NCBI GenBank assembly: GCA_003647375.1
Contig: QMMS01000325.1
Coordinates: forward strand, 1 to 5,305
Direction of reading: 5' to 3'
Source: Deltaproteobacteria bacterium
GTDB taxonomy: Bacteria; Desulfobacterota; Desulfobacteria; Desulfobacterales; B30-G6
Length of the DNA stretch: 5,305 bases
The notes beneath the pieces are model-generated. The model saw only the letters and a program-made list of their open reading frames with translations. It did no database searches and was not told the DNA's origin. A program made the translations under genes and the position numbers. Shown here piece by piece: positions 1-5,245 of this stretch. How positions within the stretch are numbered: position 1 is the first letter of the stretch; the number at the start of each line of letters is the position of its first letter.

Positions 1-389
1 CCATCTATGGGAATCAGATATTTTCCGCCAAGCAACTGGTATGTAGCCAAGTGCTTGCCCCGTTGCAGGTTACGGAAAAACTCGGTAAAGATGGGCGATA
101 GCGTTTCAAGGGGCAAGGCATCCAGAACATTACGAAGCTGGCTGTCCTTGGGAATATCGTGAACGCCGAAAATTGTACTCAAATTATTTCGTTGAATACG
201 GTCTTGAATACGGCGCTGGAATGCTAAAAGCGAAGGGTCTTGCAAATACATCATGGCAAAAGCGCTCATTACACAATCATGTAGACTGTAAACAACTTTT
301 CCTTTTTGCCGGGAATCTTCAATCTGGCATAATTGTGACGAGATCGCCTTTTTTAGAGCTTTAAAACTGAGGTGTTTTTTGGGATGCAA
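1..389 (-). CDS. DDE transposase, N-terminal part (runs off left edge)
   Basis: The minus strand is open from about position 395 to the window edge and reads as the N-terminal region of an insertion-sequence transposase. Visible family hallmarks are MSAFAMMYLQDPSLLAFQ, then NNLSTIFGVHDIPKDSQLR, then a segment ending KYLIPIDG. The aspartate at positions 3-5 is probably the first D of the DDE catalytic triad; the other two catalytic residues lie outside the window. About 129 codons are present. I place the start at TTG (387-389) because AGGGG (398-402 on the complementary strand) sits 8 nt upstream; a GTG at 393-395 is possible but lies too close to that site. The first ATG (267-269) would remove conserved sequence. 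The layout resembles transposases filed under ISNCY/ISDol1-type elements, but that assignment is from memory. Whether the element is intact cannot be judged here. Confidence 0.85.
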   Translation of the reverse strand, partial: MHPKKHLSFKALKKAISSQLCQIEDSRQKGKVVYSLHDCVMSAFAMMYLQDPSLLAFQRRIQDRIQRNNLSTIFGVHDIPKDSQLRNVLDALPLETLSPIFTEFFRNLQRGKHLATYQLLGGKYLIPID

Positions 390-392
390 CAG

Positions 393-450
393 CACCGCCC
401 CTGTTTATAGTATAACCTGCTGATTTGTATATACTATTTAAGGGGCGATG
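393..450. repeat. Inverted repeat over the transposase start region
   Basis: The arms CGCCCCT (396-402) and AGGGGCG (441-447) are perfect complements. Inside them ATAGTATA (407-414) pairs with TATACTAT (430-437), after a 4x3 nt internal loop. In RNA read on the minus strand the outer helix grows to 10 pairs (393-402 with 441-450, including one G-U). The central loop is 15 nt (415-429). The downstream arm contains the transposase Shine-Dalgarno AGGGG. The structure may be part of the element's end, a repressor operator, or an RNA fold that hides the ribosome site. Confidence 0.75.
409..414 (-). promoter_or_regulatory. Possible -10 box for the transposase
   Basis: On the minus strand TATACT lies 12 nt before the upstream edge of the inferred transcript start near 402 and about 20 nt before the TTG start codon. 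It matches five of six bases of the sigma70 -10 consensus. I see no convincing -35 hexamer at 16-18 nt, so this is weak. A transcript starting here would carry only the downstream arm of the inverted repeat. Confidence 0.3.
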
Positions 451-630
451 TCTAGACCTTTTATTTGTTGTATTATCAAGTAGTTATAAAACTATCAGAA
501 AATGCTTTGCGAAAAAAGAATTGAATATTTGTTGTAGACCCTTGACTCACGTTATCTGTTTTTTCACTGAGAACTGCTGTCAGGGTATCTGAAACCTAAA
601 GTCTGTATGAGCATTTATAAAGATTTCATC

Positions 631-656
631 CTATAAAATTGTGTAGCGATTTTATT
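631..656. repeat. 26-bp dyad element, upstream copy
   Basis: This block begins CTATAAAAT and ends ATTTTATT. It contains a perfect inverted repeat ATAAAAT-N9-ATTTTAT. It matches the block at 758-783 in 22 of 26 positions, starts spaced 127 bp apart. The conserved dyad suggests a protein-binding site; the AT-rich ends could equally serve as -10-like sequences. Confidence 0.6.
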
Positions 657-662
657 TGGCAA

Positions 663-676
663 TTGACATGGGTCAA
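663..676. promoter_or_regulatory. FNR-like palindrome TTGAC-N4-GTCAA
   Basis: A perfect palindrome with 5-bp arms and a 4-bp centre (ATGG) exactly covers the -35 hexamer. The geometry is that of CRP/FNR-family sites (FNR consensus TTGAT-N4-ATCAA). Some Desulfobacterota regulators of that family are reported to use TTGAC-type half-sites. A palindrome lying on the -35 would fit repression rather than classical activation. The regulator is not in the window. Confidence 0.4.
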
Positions 677-690
677 CGCTTTTCGATACC
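663..690 (+). promoter_or_regulatory. Candidate sigma70 promoter for the mutase-MFS-trmO operon
   Basis: A perfect -35 hexamer TTGACA (663-668) is followed after 16 nt by GATACC (685-690), a poor -10 matching only the central ATA. A start near 697 would give a leader of about 105 nt before the mutase ATG. The good -35 with a poor -10 fits an activator-dependent promoter, but the call rests mainly on the -35. Confidence 0.35.
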
Positions 691-757
691 ATGTTGATAT
701 TAAAAGTTGGATTCCCCGTTACGACTCGACTGAGGACTTAAGCGACAACGTCGCGTT

Positions 758-783
758 CTATAAAATCGTATAACGCTTTTATT
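758..783. repeat. 26-bp dyad element, downstream copy
   Basis: Second copy of the block at 631-656, differing at four of 26 positions. Here the dyad is ATAAAA (760-765) with TTTTAT (777-782). It ends 18 nt before the mutase ATG, immediately upstream of the ribosome-binding site, so a bound protein or a promoter here would act close to translation initiation. Confidence 0.6.
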
Positions 784-787
784 ACCG

Positions 788-794
788 AAAAGGA
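788..794 (+). promoter_or_regulatory. Ribosome-binding site of the mutase gene
   Basis: AAAAGGA lies 7 nt before the ATG at 802. It supports that start over any internal ATG. Confidence 0.7.
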
Positions 795-801
795 AAACAC
801 T

Positions 802-2160
802 ATGTTAATCCCCCATATGTTCAGAGAATACGATATCAGGGGCATTGCCGGCAAGGATATGGATGCGTCGGATGTAGTGCTCATTGGCAGAGGCATCGGC
901 ACGTATCTTCGGCGACAGGGCAACACCGACATCACTGTGGGGCGGGACTGCCGTGTCACATCGGATCAATATTCTGAAAAACTGATCCAGGGGTTGCTGG
1001 CCACTGGATGCAATGTCGTGGACATCGGCGTCTGCTCAACACCTGTGGGCTATTTTTCCATCCGCCATTTGAACAAACAGGGCAATGTCATGGTAACCGC
1101 CAGCCACAATCCTCCTGAATACAACGGCTTTAAAGTCTGCAGCGGTATCGATTCGGTGTTTGGTGACCAGATACAAATGCTCTTAACGCTCATCAAGGAG
1201 GCGGACTTTGAAACCGGGGCCGGCATTGTCGAAACCTATGATATCCTGACACCCTACAAAGACTACCTGCTGAACAATCTCTCCCTGGCCCGCCCTCTCA
1301 GGGTAGGCATCGATGCCGGCAATGGCACTGCCGGCGTCACGGCTGTCCCGATTATCAAAGGTCTGGGTTGTGAGGTGCACGATCTATATTGCGACCCCGA
1401 CGGGTCATTTCCCAATCACGAGGCAGATCCCACGGTACTCAAAAACATGCAGGATCTTATTGCCCTGGTCAAAGAAAAAAAACTGGATGTCGGTTTTGGT
1501 TATGATGGTGACGGGGACAGGATCGGTGTTGTGGATGCTGAAGGAAATCTTATCTATGGGGATAAATTGATGATTATTTTTTCCAGAGAGATCCTGTCCC
1601 GAAAACCCGGCGCCACCTTCATTTCCGAGGTCAAATGCTCCAAAACGTTGTATGACGATATCGAGAAAAACGGCGGCAGGGCCATCATGTGGAAAACAGG
1701 CCACTCTTTGATCAAGCAGAAAATGAAATCGGAAAAAGCGGAACTGGCCGGAGAAATGAGCGGACACATTTTTTTTAGCGATCGGTATTTCGGCTTTGAC
1801 GACGCGGTCTATGCCTCCTGTCGGCTCCTTGAAATCCTGGCCGGCACCGGCAAGAAGATTTCCGACTTGCTGGCCGATGTCCCGGAAACTGTTTCTACAC
1901 CTGAAATCCGTGTCGAGTGTCCCGATCATATCAAGTTTGCCGTGGTCGACAAGGTGACCGCATATTTCAAGGAACGCCACGATGTCATCGACATAGACGG
2001 TGTGCGTGTTTTGTTCCCGGATGGCTGGGGACTTGTCCGGGCCTCCAACACCCAACCCGCTCTGGTCCTGCGTTTCGAGGCTATAACGAAAAGCAGGCTC
2101 CAGGAGATTCGGGAACTTATCGAAACCGTCCTGAGGGATATCCAGAAACAGATGGTATGA
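802..2160 (+). CDS. algC: Phosphomannomutase/phosphoglucomutase (AlgC/ManB type)
   Basis: A 452-aa alpha-D-phosphohexomutase that interconverts hexose 6-phosphate and 1-phosphate through a phosphoserine and a bisphosphate intermediate, in the cytoplasm. It feeds GDP-mannose and nucleotide-glucose synthesis for LPS, capsule or exopolysaccharide. All four active-site elements are visible: the phosphoserine loop TASHNP with Ser101; the Mg2+ loop DGDGDR with Asp235, Asp237 and Asp239; the sugar-specificity loop GEMSGH (317-322); and the C-terminal phosphate loop RASNTQP (413-419). The N-terminal FREYDIRG (7-14) is also typical. Residue spacing follows Pseudomonas aeruginosa PMM/PGM with an offset of 7-8, and the length is normal (family about 450-465). 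The glutamate-serine sugar loop is the dual-specificity type, so mannose and glucose phosphates are both likely substrates. The start has a good ribosome site. The stop overlaps the next gene (ATGA), so the two are translationally coupled. The gene symbol follows the Pseudomonas homologue; manB is an alternative. Confidence 0.95.
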   Translation: MLIPHMFREYDIRGIAGKDMDASDVVLIGRGIGTYLRRQGNTDITVGRDCRVTSDQYSEKLIQGLLATGCNVVDIGVCSTPVGYFSIRHLNKQGNVMVTASHNPPEYNGFKVCSGIDSVFGDQIQMLLTLIKEADFETGAGIVETYDILTPYKDYLLNNLSLARPLRVGIDAGNGTAGVTAVPIIKGLGCEVHDLYCDPDGSFPNHEADPTVLKNMQDLIALVKEKKLDVGFGYDGDGDRIGVVDAEGNLIYGDKLMIIFSREILSRKPGATFISEVKCSKTLYDDIEKNGGRAIMWKTGHSLIKQKMKSEKAELAGEMSGHIFFSDRYFGFDDAVYASCRLLEILAGTGKKISDLLADVPETVSTPEIRVECPDHIKFAVVDKVTAYFKERHDVIDIDGVRVLFPDGWGLVRASNTQPALVLRFEAITKSRLQEIRELIETVLRDIQKQMV

Positions 2161-3347
2161 CATCCAGCATCGACAAAAGAATATTCGGCACCCTCTTTTT
2201 TTCCATTTTTGTCACCGTCACGGGTGTCGGGATCGTCGTGCCGCTGTTGCCGGTTTATGCCCACGATCTTGGCGCCGGTGGATTGGCCATCGGGTTCATA
2301 TTCGGGTCCTTTGCCCTGTCGCGAACCCTCTTTTTGCCTTATTTTGGACGACTGTCGGACAAAAAAGGCCGTAAACGCCTCATTGTTATCGGTCTGCTAT
2401 CCTATGCCTGCCTTTCCCTGGCATTCATTCTGGCCCAGGACGTCACCTCTCTTGTTGTAATACGATTTTTTCAGGGAATCGCCTCTTCCATGATGATGCC
2501 GGCCATACAGGCCTACGTCGGGGATATCACCCCCCAGGGGAGGGAGGGGTTTACCATGGGGTTCTTCAACATGTCCATTTTCTTCGGCTTGAGCCTCGGC
2601 CCCGTTCTCGGCGGGAGCATCAAAGACTACTGGGGCTTTGATGTGTCGTTCTTGAGCATGGGTATTCTGTCCCTGGTGGGTTTTTTCTTGAGTCTCTGCT
2701 TTTTACCGCCCAGTCATGAAGAGACGGTTGTGAAGAAACACCGGACGCCCCTGCCATGGAAAATGCTCCTGCAAGATCGGGAAATCATCGGGCTTTTCTG
2801 TTTCCGGTTAAATTACACCGCCTGTATCGGTATCATTTGGGGGTTTTTACCGGTGCTTGCAGACACCCGGTTTGCGCTGTCGAGTTCGAACATCGGCTTT
2901 CTGGTCATGTTGGGCGTCTTCATCAGCGGCGTCATTCATCTGCCCATGGGATATATGGCGGATCGTATCAGTCGTCGGATGATGATCGTTGTCGGCGGTC
3001 TGCTGGTGGCCTGGGGGATGATCTATTTTGCTCGTTCCAATTCCCTGACGGACCTGATTGTCGCCAATCTTCTCTTCGGTCTCGGTGGCGGCATTTCCAT
3101 GCCGGCCCACATGGCAATAGCGGTTTTCAAGGGCAATCAATCCGACGCCATGGGATCTCTCATGGGGCTGATGACCATGGCCCACAGTCTGGGCATGTTG
3201 ATGGGCTCTTCCTTTGCAGGGTTGATAATGGACATTGCCGATTTACGGGACGCATTTTCCCTTGGAACCATCATCAGCTTCGCCGGGGTTCTGATGTTCT
3301 TTGCCCTCACCAAGCCTGGCCATCAGCGCATGCGCCAGCGAACATAA
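2157..3347 (+). CDS. MFS efflux transporter, 12 TM (DHA1-like)
   Basis: A 396-aa inner-membrane protein with about 12 hydrophobic segments in two halves, separated by a charged cytoplasmic loop (about residues 184-212). Signature motifs: motif A GRLSDKKGRKR (64-74) after TM2; motif B RFFQG (103-107) in TM4; motif C-like GLSLGPVLGG (144-153) in TM5, typical of antiporters that export drugs; and a second, degenerate motif A GYMADRISRR (265-274) between TM8 and TM9. This combination points to a proton-coupled exporter of small molecules, resembling TetA/multidrug DHA1 proteins; the substrate cannot be read from sequence. The frame stays open upstream to 1917, but that part lies inside the mutase gene and has no transporter character. 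The ATG at 2157 overlaps the mutase TGA and is followed directly by the expected N-terminus and TM1. There is no strong Shine-Dalgarno nearby, so translation probably depends on coupling. Confidence 0.88.
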   Translation: MTSSIDKRIFGTLFFSIFVTVTGVGIVVPLLPVYAHDLGAGGLAIGFIFGSFALSRTLFLPYFGRLSDKKGRKRLIVIGLLSYACLSLAFILAQDVTSLVVIRFFQGIASSMMMPAIQAYVGDITPQGREGFTMGFFNMSIFFGLSLGPVLGGSIKDYWGFDVSFLSMGILSLVGFFLSLCFLPPSHEETVVKKHRTPLPWKMLLQDREIIGLFCFRLNYTACIGIIWGFLPVLADTRFALSSSNIGFLVMLGVFISGVIHLPMGYMADRISRRMMIVVGGLLVAWGMIYFARSNSLTDLIVANLLFGLGGGISMPAHMAIAVFKGNQSDAMGSLMGLMTMAHSLGMLMGSSFAGLIMDIADLRDAFSLGTIISFAGVLMFFALTKPGHQRMRQRT

Positions 3348-3353
3348 CACACC

Positions 3354-3368
3354 AATTGACCATCAATT
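3354..3368 (+). repeat. Small intercistronic hairpin
   Basis: AATTGA-CCA-TCAATT is a perfect 6-bp inverted repeat with a 3-nt loop in the 38-bp gap between the MFS gene and trmO. It is AT-rich and has no following T-run, so it is not a terminator. It could be a weak RNA processing or stability element, or chance. Confidence 0.35.
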
Positions 3369-3374
3369 CTACCT

Positions 3375-3379
3375 GGAGG
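3375..3379 (+). promoter_or_regulatory. Strong Shine-Dalgarno of trmO
   Basis: GGAGG sits 6 nt before the ATG at 3386. It fixes the trmO start and shows that the long upstream open frame (from 2756, inside the MFS gene) is not part of the protein. Confidence 0.85.
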
Positions 3380-3385
3380 TGCCGT

Positions 3386-3874
3386 ATGAAACTTACTTTT
3401 TCCGAAATCGGATGGATACATTCTCCATTTCATCGTATCGAGGGGATGCCCATTCAACCTTCAGGCGCGAAAGATGTGGAAGGCACGGTCGAAGTGGATG
3501 CCATGTATCTAGCCGGTCTAGCAGACATCGAAGATTTTTCTCATATTATTCTCATCTACATATTTCACAGATCAGAAGGTTTTCAACTGCAGGTCAAACC
3601 ATTTCTGGATGATAACGTTCACGGCGTGTTTGCAACGAGGGCGCCCCGTCGCCCGAATCCGATCGGTATCTCCATCGTAGAGCTTTTGAAAAGAGATAGG
3701 AATATCCTTTCGGTTAAAGGCGTGGATGTGCTGGATGGCACACCACTGCTGGACATCAAACCCTATGTAACGAATTTTGATGTGTTTCAGGTATCTTCTG
3801 TTGGGTGGTTGGGAAAAAAACAGCAGCAAGCAAAAACACATAAATCCGACAGTCGATTTGATACCAACCACTGA
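3386..3874 (+). CDS. trmO: tRNA (N6-threonylcarbamoyladenosine-37) methyltransferase TrmO (TsaA/YaeB family)
   Basis: A 162-aa protein of the TsaA/UPF0066 beta-barrel family. The studied Escherichia coli member uses S-adenosylmethionine to methylate t6A at position 37 of tRNA-Thr, giving m6t6A and slightly improving decoding. Visible motifs: IGWIHSPF (8-15); HIILIYIFHR near residues 53-62; the family signature GVFATRAPRRPNPIG (80-94); and DGTPLLDIKPY (117-127). E. coli TrmO is about 235 aa with an extra C-terminal domain. This one is the short form, ending soon after the barrel with a basic, polar tail (GKKQQQAKTHK and on) that looks disordered. Related TsaA proteins occur in several copies in some genomes and may act on other substrates, so the exact tRNA target is inferred. 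It sits last in the operon after the MFS gene. No terminator is evident before the convergent epmA, 29 bp away. Confidence 0.88.
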   Translation: MKLTFSEIGWIHSPFHRIEGMPIQPSGAKDVEGTVEVDAMYLAGLADIEDFSHIILIYIFHRSEGFQLQVKPFLDDNVHGVFATRAPRRPNPIGISIVELLKRDRNILSVKGVDVLDGTPLLDIKPYVTNFDVFQVSSVGWLGKKQQQAKTHKSDSRFDTNH

Positions 3875-3903
3875 TCCCAGTTGCTATTGAAAGTCCGATT
3901 CAG

Positions 3904-4824
3904 TTAACAGTCTTCCGGTGTAAATGCCACCACCGCATCGATATCGGCAGTATCCGCAAAGAGCATGATCAAGCGGTCAATGCCGAGTGCATTTCCGGCA
4001 GATTCCGGCATGTCGGCAAGCGCTTGCAGAAAGGGCTCCGCAAAAGGATACACGGTTTTACCTGACGACCGTCGCAACGTCATTTCTGTTTTGAATCGTT
4101 TTCGCTGCTCGTCCGGGTCTGTCAGTTCGGAAAAGGCATTGCAGATTTCGATACCCGCGACATATAGCTCAAATCGTTCTGCCACGCTTTTGTTCCCCGG
4201 CTTCAGCCGAGCAAGCGATCCCAGTGCCGCAGGATAATCATACAAAAAAACCGGTTTTACGCATCCCAGGCTGGGGGCAATATCGCAACCGATGATCTCA
4301 TCAAAACGCCCGTTCTGAATGGCTGTATCCAGAGACTCTGTCGCAAATTTCTCAAAAGCTTGATCAACGGTCATCCGGTCCCAGGGTTTGGTAATCTCAA
4401 TCCACCGTCCTTGATATTGAATCGCTTTTTCATGTCCAATGGATCGAGCCACAGTGGTAATGAGGTCTTCGCATTGCCGCATCATGTCCCGGTAATCATG
4501 TCCCGCGGTATACCACTCCAACATCGTCATCTCGGGCAGGTGCAGCCGCCCCCGTTCACCTTTTCGGTAGCATTTGCAGATCTGAAAAATCCGTTCAAAG
4601 CCGGCGGCCAGAAGACGTTTCATGCACAACTCAGGCGATGTTTGCAAAAACCAGGACCCGCTTGGCTCGGCTTCGATGTTGGCTTCAGGTGCCGGAGCCG
4701 GTATCCGGCATGGCGTTTCTACCTCAAGATAGCCTCTTTCCGTAAAGTAGTGACGAATGACAGCCATGATGACGGCCCGAAGTTCAAGATTCATTTTTAT
4801 TTCAGATGAATGAAAGTGAGACAC
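3904..4824 (-). CDS. epmA: Elongation factor P--(R)-beta-lysine ligase EpmA (PoxA/GenX/YjeA)
   Basis: A 306-aa class II lysyl-tRNA-synthetase paralogue lacking the anticodon-binding domain. EpmA activates (R)-beta-lysine with ATP and attaches it to a conserved lysine of EF-P, helping ribosomes through polyproline stretches. Visible elements: motif 1 GYLEVETP (31-38); TSPE (62-65); motif 2 with YRKGERGRLHLPE (86-98) followed by MTMLEWY; the substrate pocket segment GIEICNAFSELTD (224-236); and motif 3 GNALGIDRL (277-285). Ala279 in motif 3 matches the EpmA-specific alanine (E. coli Ala298) where LysRS has glycine. Compared with E. coli (325 aa, FRNEE in motif 2), this protein has RKGE. The GTG start at 4822-4824 has GGAAGGA about 10 nt upstream; the in-frame ATG at 4792-4794 has no Shine-Dalgarno. 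Neither efp nor epmB is in the window. It converges on trmO. Confidence 0.93.
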   Translation of the reverse strand: MSHFHSSEIKMNLELRAVIMAVIRHYFTERGYLEVETPCRIPAPAPEANIEAEPSGSWFLQTSPELCMKRLLAAGFERIFQICKCYRKGERGRLHLPEMTMLEWYTAGHDYRDMMRQCEDLITTVARSIGHEKAIQYQGRWIEITKPWDRMTVDQAFEKFATESLDTAIQNGRFDEIIGCDIAPSLGCVKPVFLYDYPAALGSLARLKPGNKSVAERFELYVAGIEICNAFSELTDPDEQRKRFKTEMTLRRSSGKTVYPFAEPFLQALADMPESAGNALGIDRLIMLFADTADIDAVVAFTPEDC

Positions 4825-4830
4825 GATGGC

Positions 4831-4856
4831 ACGATCCTTCCACCTAAGGTGATCGT
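4831..4856 (-). promoter_or_regulatory. Hairpin enclosing the epmA Shine-Dalgarno
   Basis: In the epmA transcript ACGATC (4851-4856) pairs with GATCGT (4831-4836). After a 2-nt bulge, CTT pairs with AAG, leaving AGGTGG as the loop. The Shine-Dalgarno GGAAGGA lies partly in the 3' arm. An alternative short pairing CACCT-A-AGGTG (4841-4851) overlaps it. The fold could restrict ribosome access to the GTG start. The pairing is seen; a regulatory role is inferred. Confidence 0.45.
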
Positions 4857-5091
4857 TACAAATTTAAAAATGATGGGATTTGATTCATTTGAATTCTTAA
4901 AATTTGAAACGCTCAACTTAGTTCCAGTAAACCCTCGTAAAGTAAACAACCGCTAACCAGGATATTTCCCGGTCCTGCCAAAACCATTAACGGAACTTCA
5001 AAATCTTGTCAACAGAGCTGATGTTCATTTAATAAACAGCCATACAAAATATTCCTGTTGACTAAAAAAACCAATCAGCATAAAAATGATC
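4857..5091. other. AT-rich intergenic region, no gene
   Basis: No plausible coding sequence on either strand. The epmA promoter should lie at the left end (minus strand), but no clear -35/-10 pair stands out there. On the plus strand there are two promoter-like pairs: TTGTCA (5006-5011) with TAATAA (5030-5035), 18 nt apart, and TTGACT (5058-5063) with TAAAAA (5081-5086), 17 nt apart. A small imperfect stem CAGGA/TCCTG spans 4958-4977. Confidence 0.6.
5058..5086 (+). promoter_or_regulatory. Promoter-like sequence facing the 128-bp inverted repeat
   Basis: TTGACT (five of six to the -35 consensus) and TAAAAA (four of six to the -10 consensus) are 17 nt apart. The predicted transcription start, around 5092-5094, coincides with the first base of the inverted repeat. 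In AT-rich DNA such matches arise by chance, so confidence is low. Confidence 0.3.
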
Positions 5092-5219
5092 GTTTACCCC
5101 AACGTTGCAAAAGCCGGAGGGCTTCAGAGGCAAGGCGTCAAGGGTGAAGCTGTAGTCGTTTACCGCGAACCCTTGACGACACCGGATCTGATGTCCTCCG
5201 GCTTTCCCGAAGGGTAAAC
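5092..5219. repeat. 128-bp multi-tier inverted repeat (hairpin element or structured RNA)
   Basis: Four nested perfect stems are present: GTTTACCC (5092-5099) with GGGTAAAC (5212-5219), 8 bp; AAAGCCGGAGG (5110-5120) with its complement at 5195-5205, 11 bp; TCAGA (5124-5128) with TCTGA (5187-5191), 5 bp; and CGTCAAGGGT (5136-5145) with its complement at 5169-5178, 10 bp. Internal loops are 10x6, 3x3 and 7x8 nt, and the apical loop is 23 nt. A palindrome CAACGTTG (5100-5107) lies in the first left loop, and CGTTTACC recurs at 5157-5164 in the apical loop. No T-run follows, so it is not a typical terminator. It may be a REP/MITE-like dispersed element or a noncoding RNA. No adjacent gene explains it. 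Confidence 0.7.
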
Positions 5220-5245
5220 AACATGGCAAAATCGACCCCATCCTT

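Larger units (their letters stand above)
451..801. other. AT-rich leader region upstream of the mutase operon, no gene
   Basis: No convincing coding sequence is present on either strand between the insertion-sequence end and the mutase start. The stretch holds a promoter candidate (663-690), a palindrome on it (663-676) and two copies of a 26-bp dyad element (631-656 and 758-783). It also holds a small perfect hairpin, GCGAC-AAC-GTCGC (742-754), whose last two bases overlap the left arm of a second pairing, GCGTT (753-757) with AACGC (772-776). A short dyad TAGTT-ATAA-AACTA lies at 481-494. The exact outer boundary of the insertion element is not resolvable from one end. Confidence 0.7.

Noticed and set aside
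1917..2156. 80-codon N-terminal extension of the MFS frame
   Set aside because: It lies wholly within the mutase coding sequence, has low-complexity out-of-frame character and no transporter features. The ATG at 2157 gives a normal MFS N-terminus.
1405..2163. 252-codon open frame antisense to the mutase
   Set aside because: It is the complement shadow of a gene with all catalytic motifs intact, and shows no recognisable protein features.
2756..3385. 210-codon N-terminal extension of the TrmO frame, suggesting an MFS-TrmO fusion
   Set aside because: It is an out-of-frame reading of the MFS gene. GGAGG plus the ATG at 3386 gives a complete TrmO.
3875..3903. Bidirectional terminator between trmO and epmA
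   Set aside because: The 29-bp gap has no hairpin with a flanking T-run on either strand.
4360..4809. 149-codon plus-strand open frame opposite epmA
   Set aside because: Shadow of epmA; the minus-strand protein has clear class II synthetase motifs.
3904..4824. Lysyl-tRNA synthetase fragment
   Set aside because: The gene is full length for EpmA, lacks only the anticodon-binding domain that EpmA never has, and carries the EpmA alanine in motif 3.
5092..5219. Integron attC site
   Set aside because: The long imperfect hairpin is attC-like, but the ends do not give the RYYYAAC and GTTRRRY core sites, and there is no cassette or integrase here.
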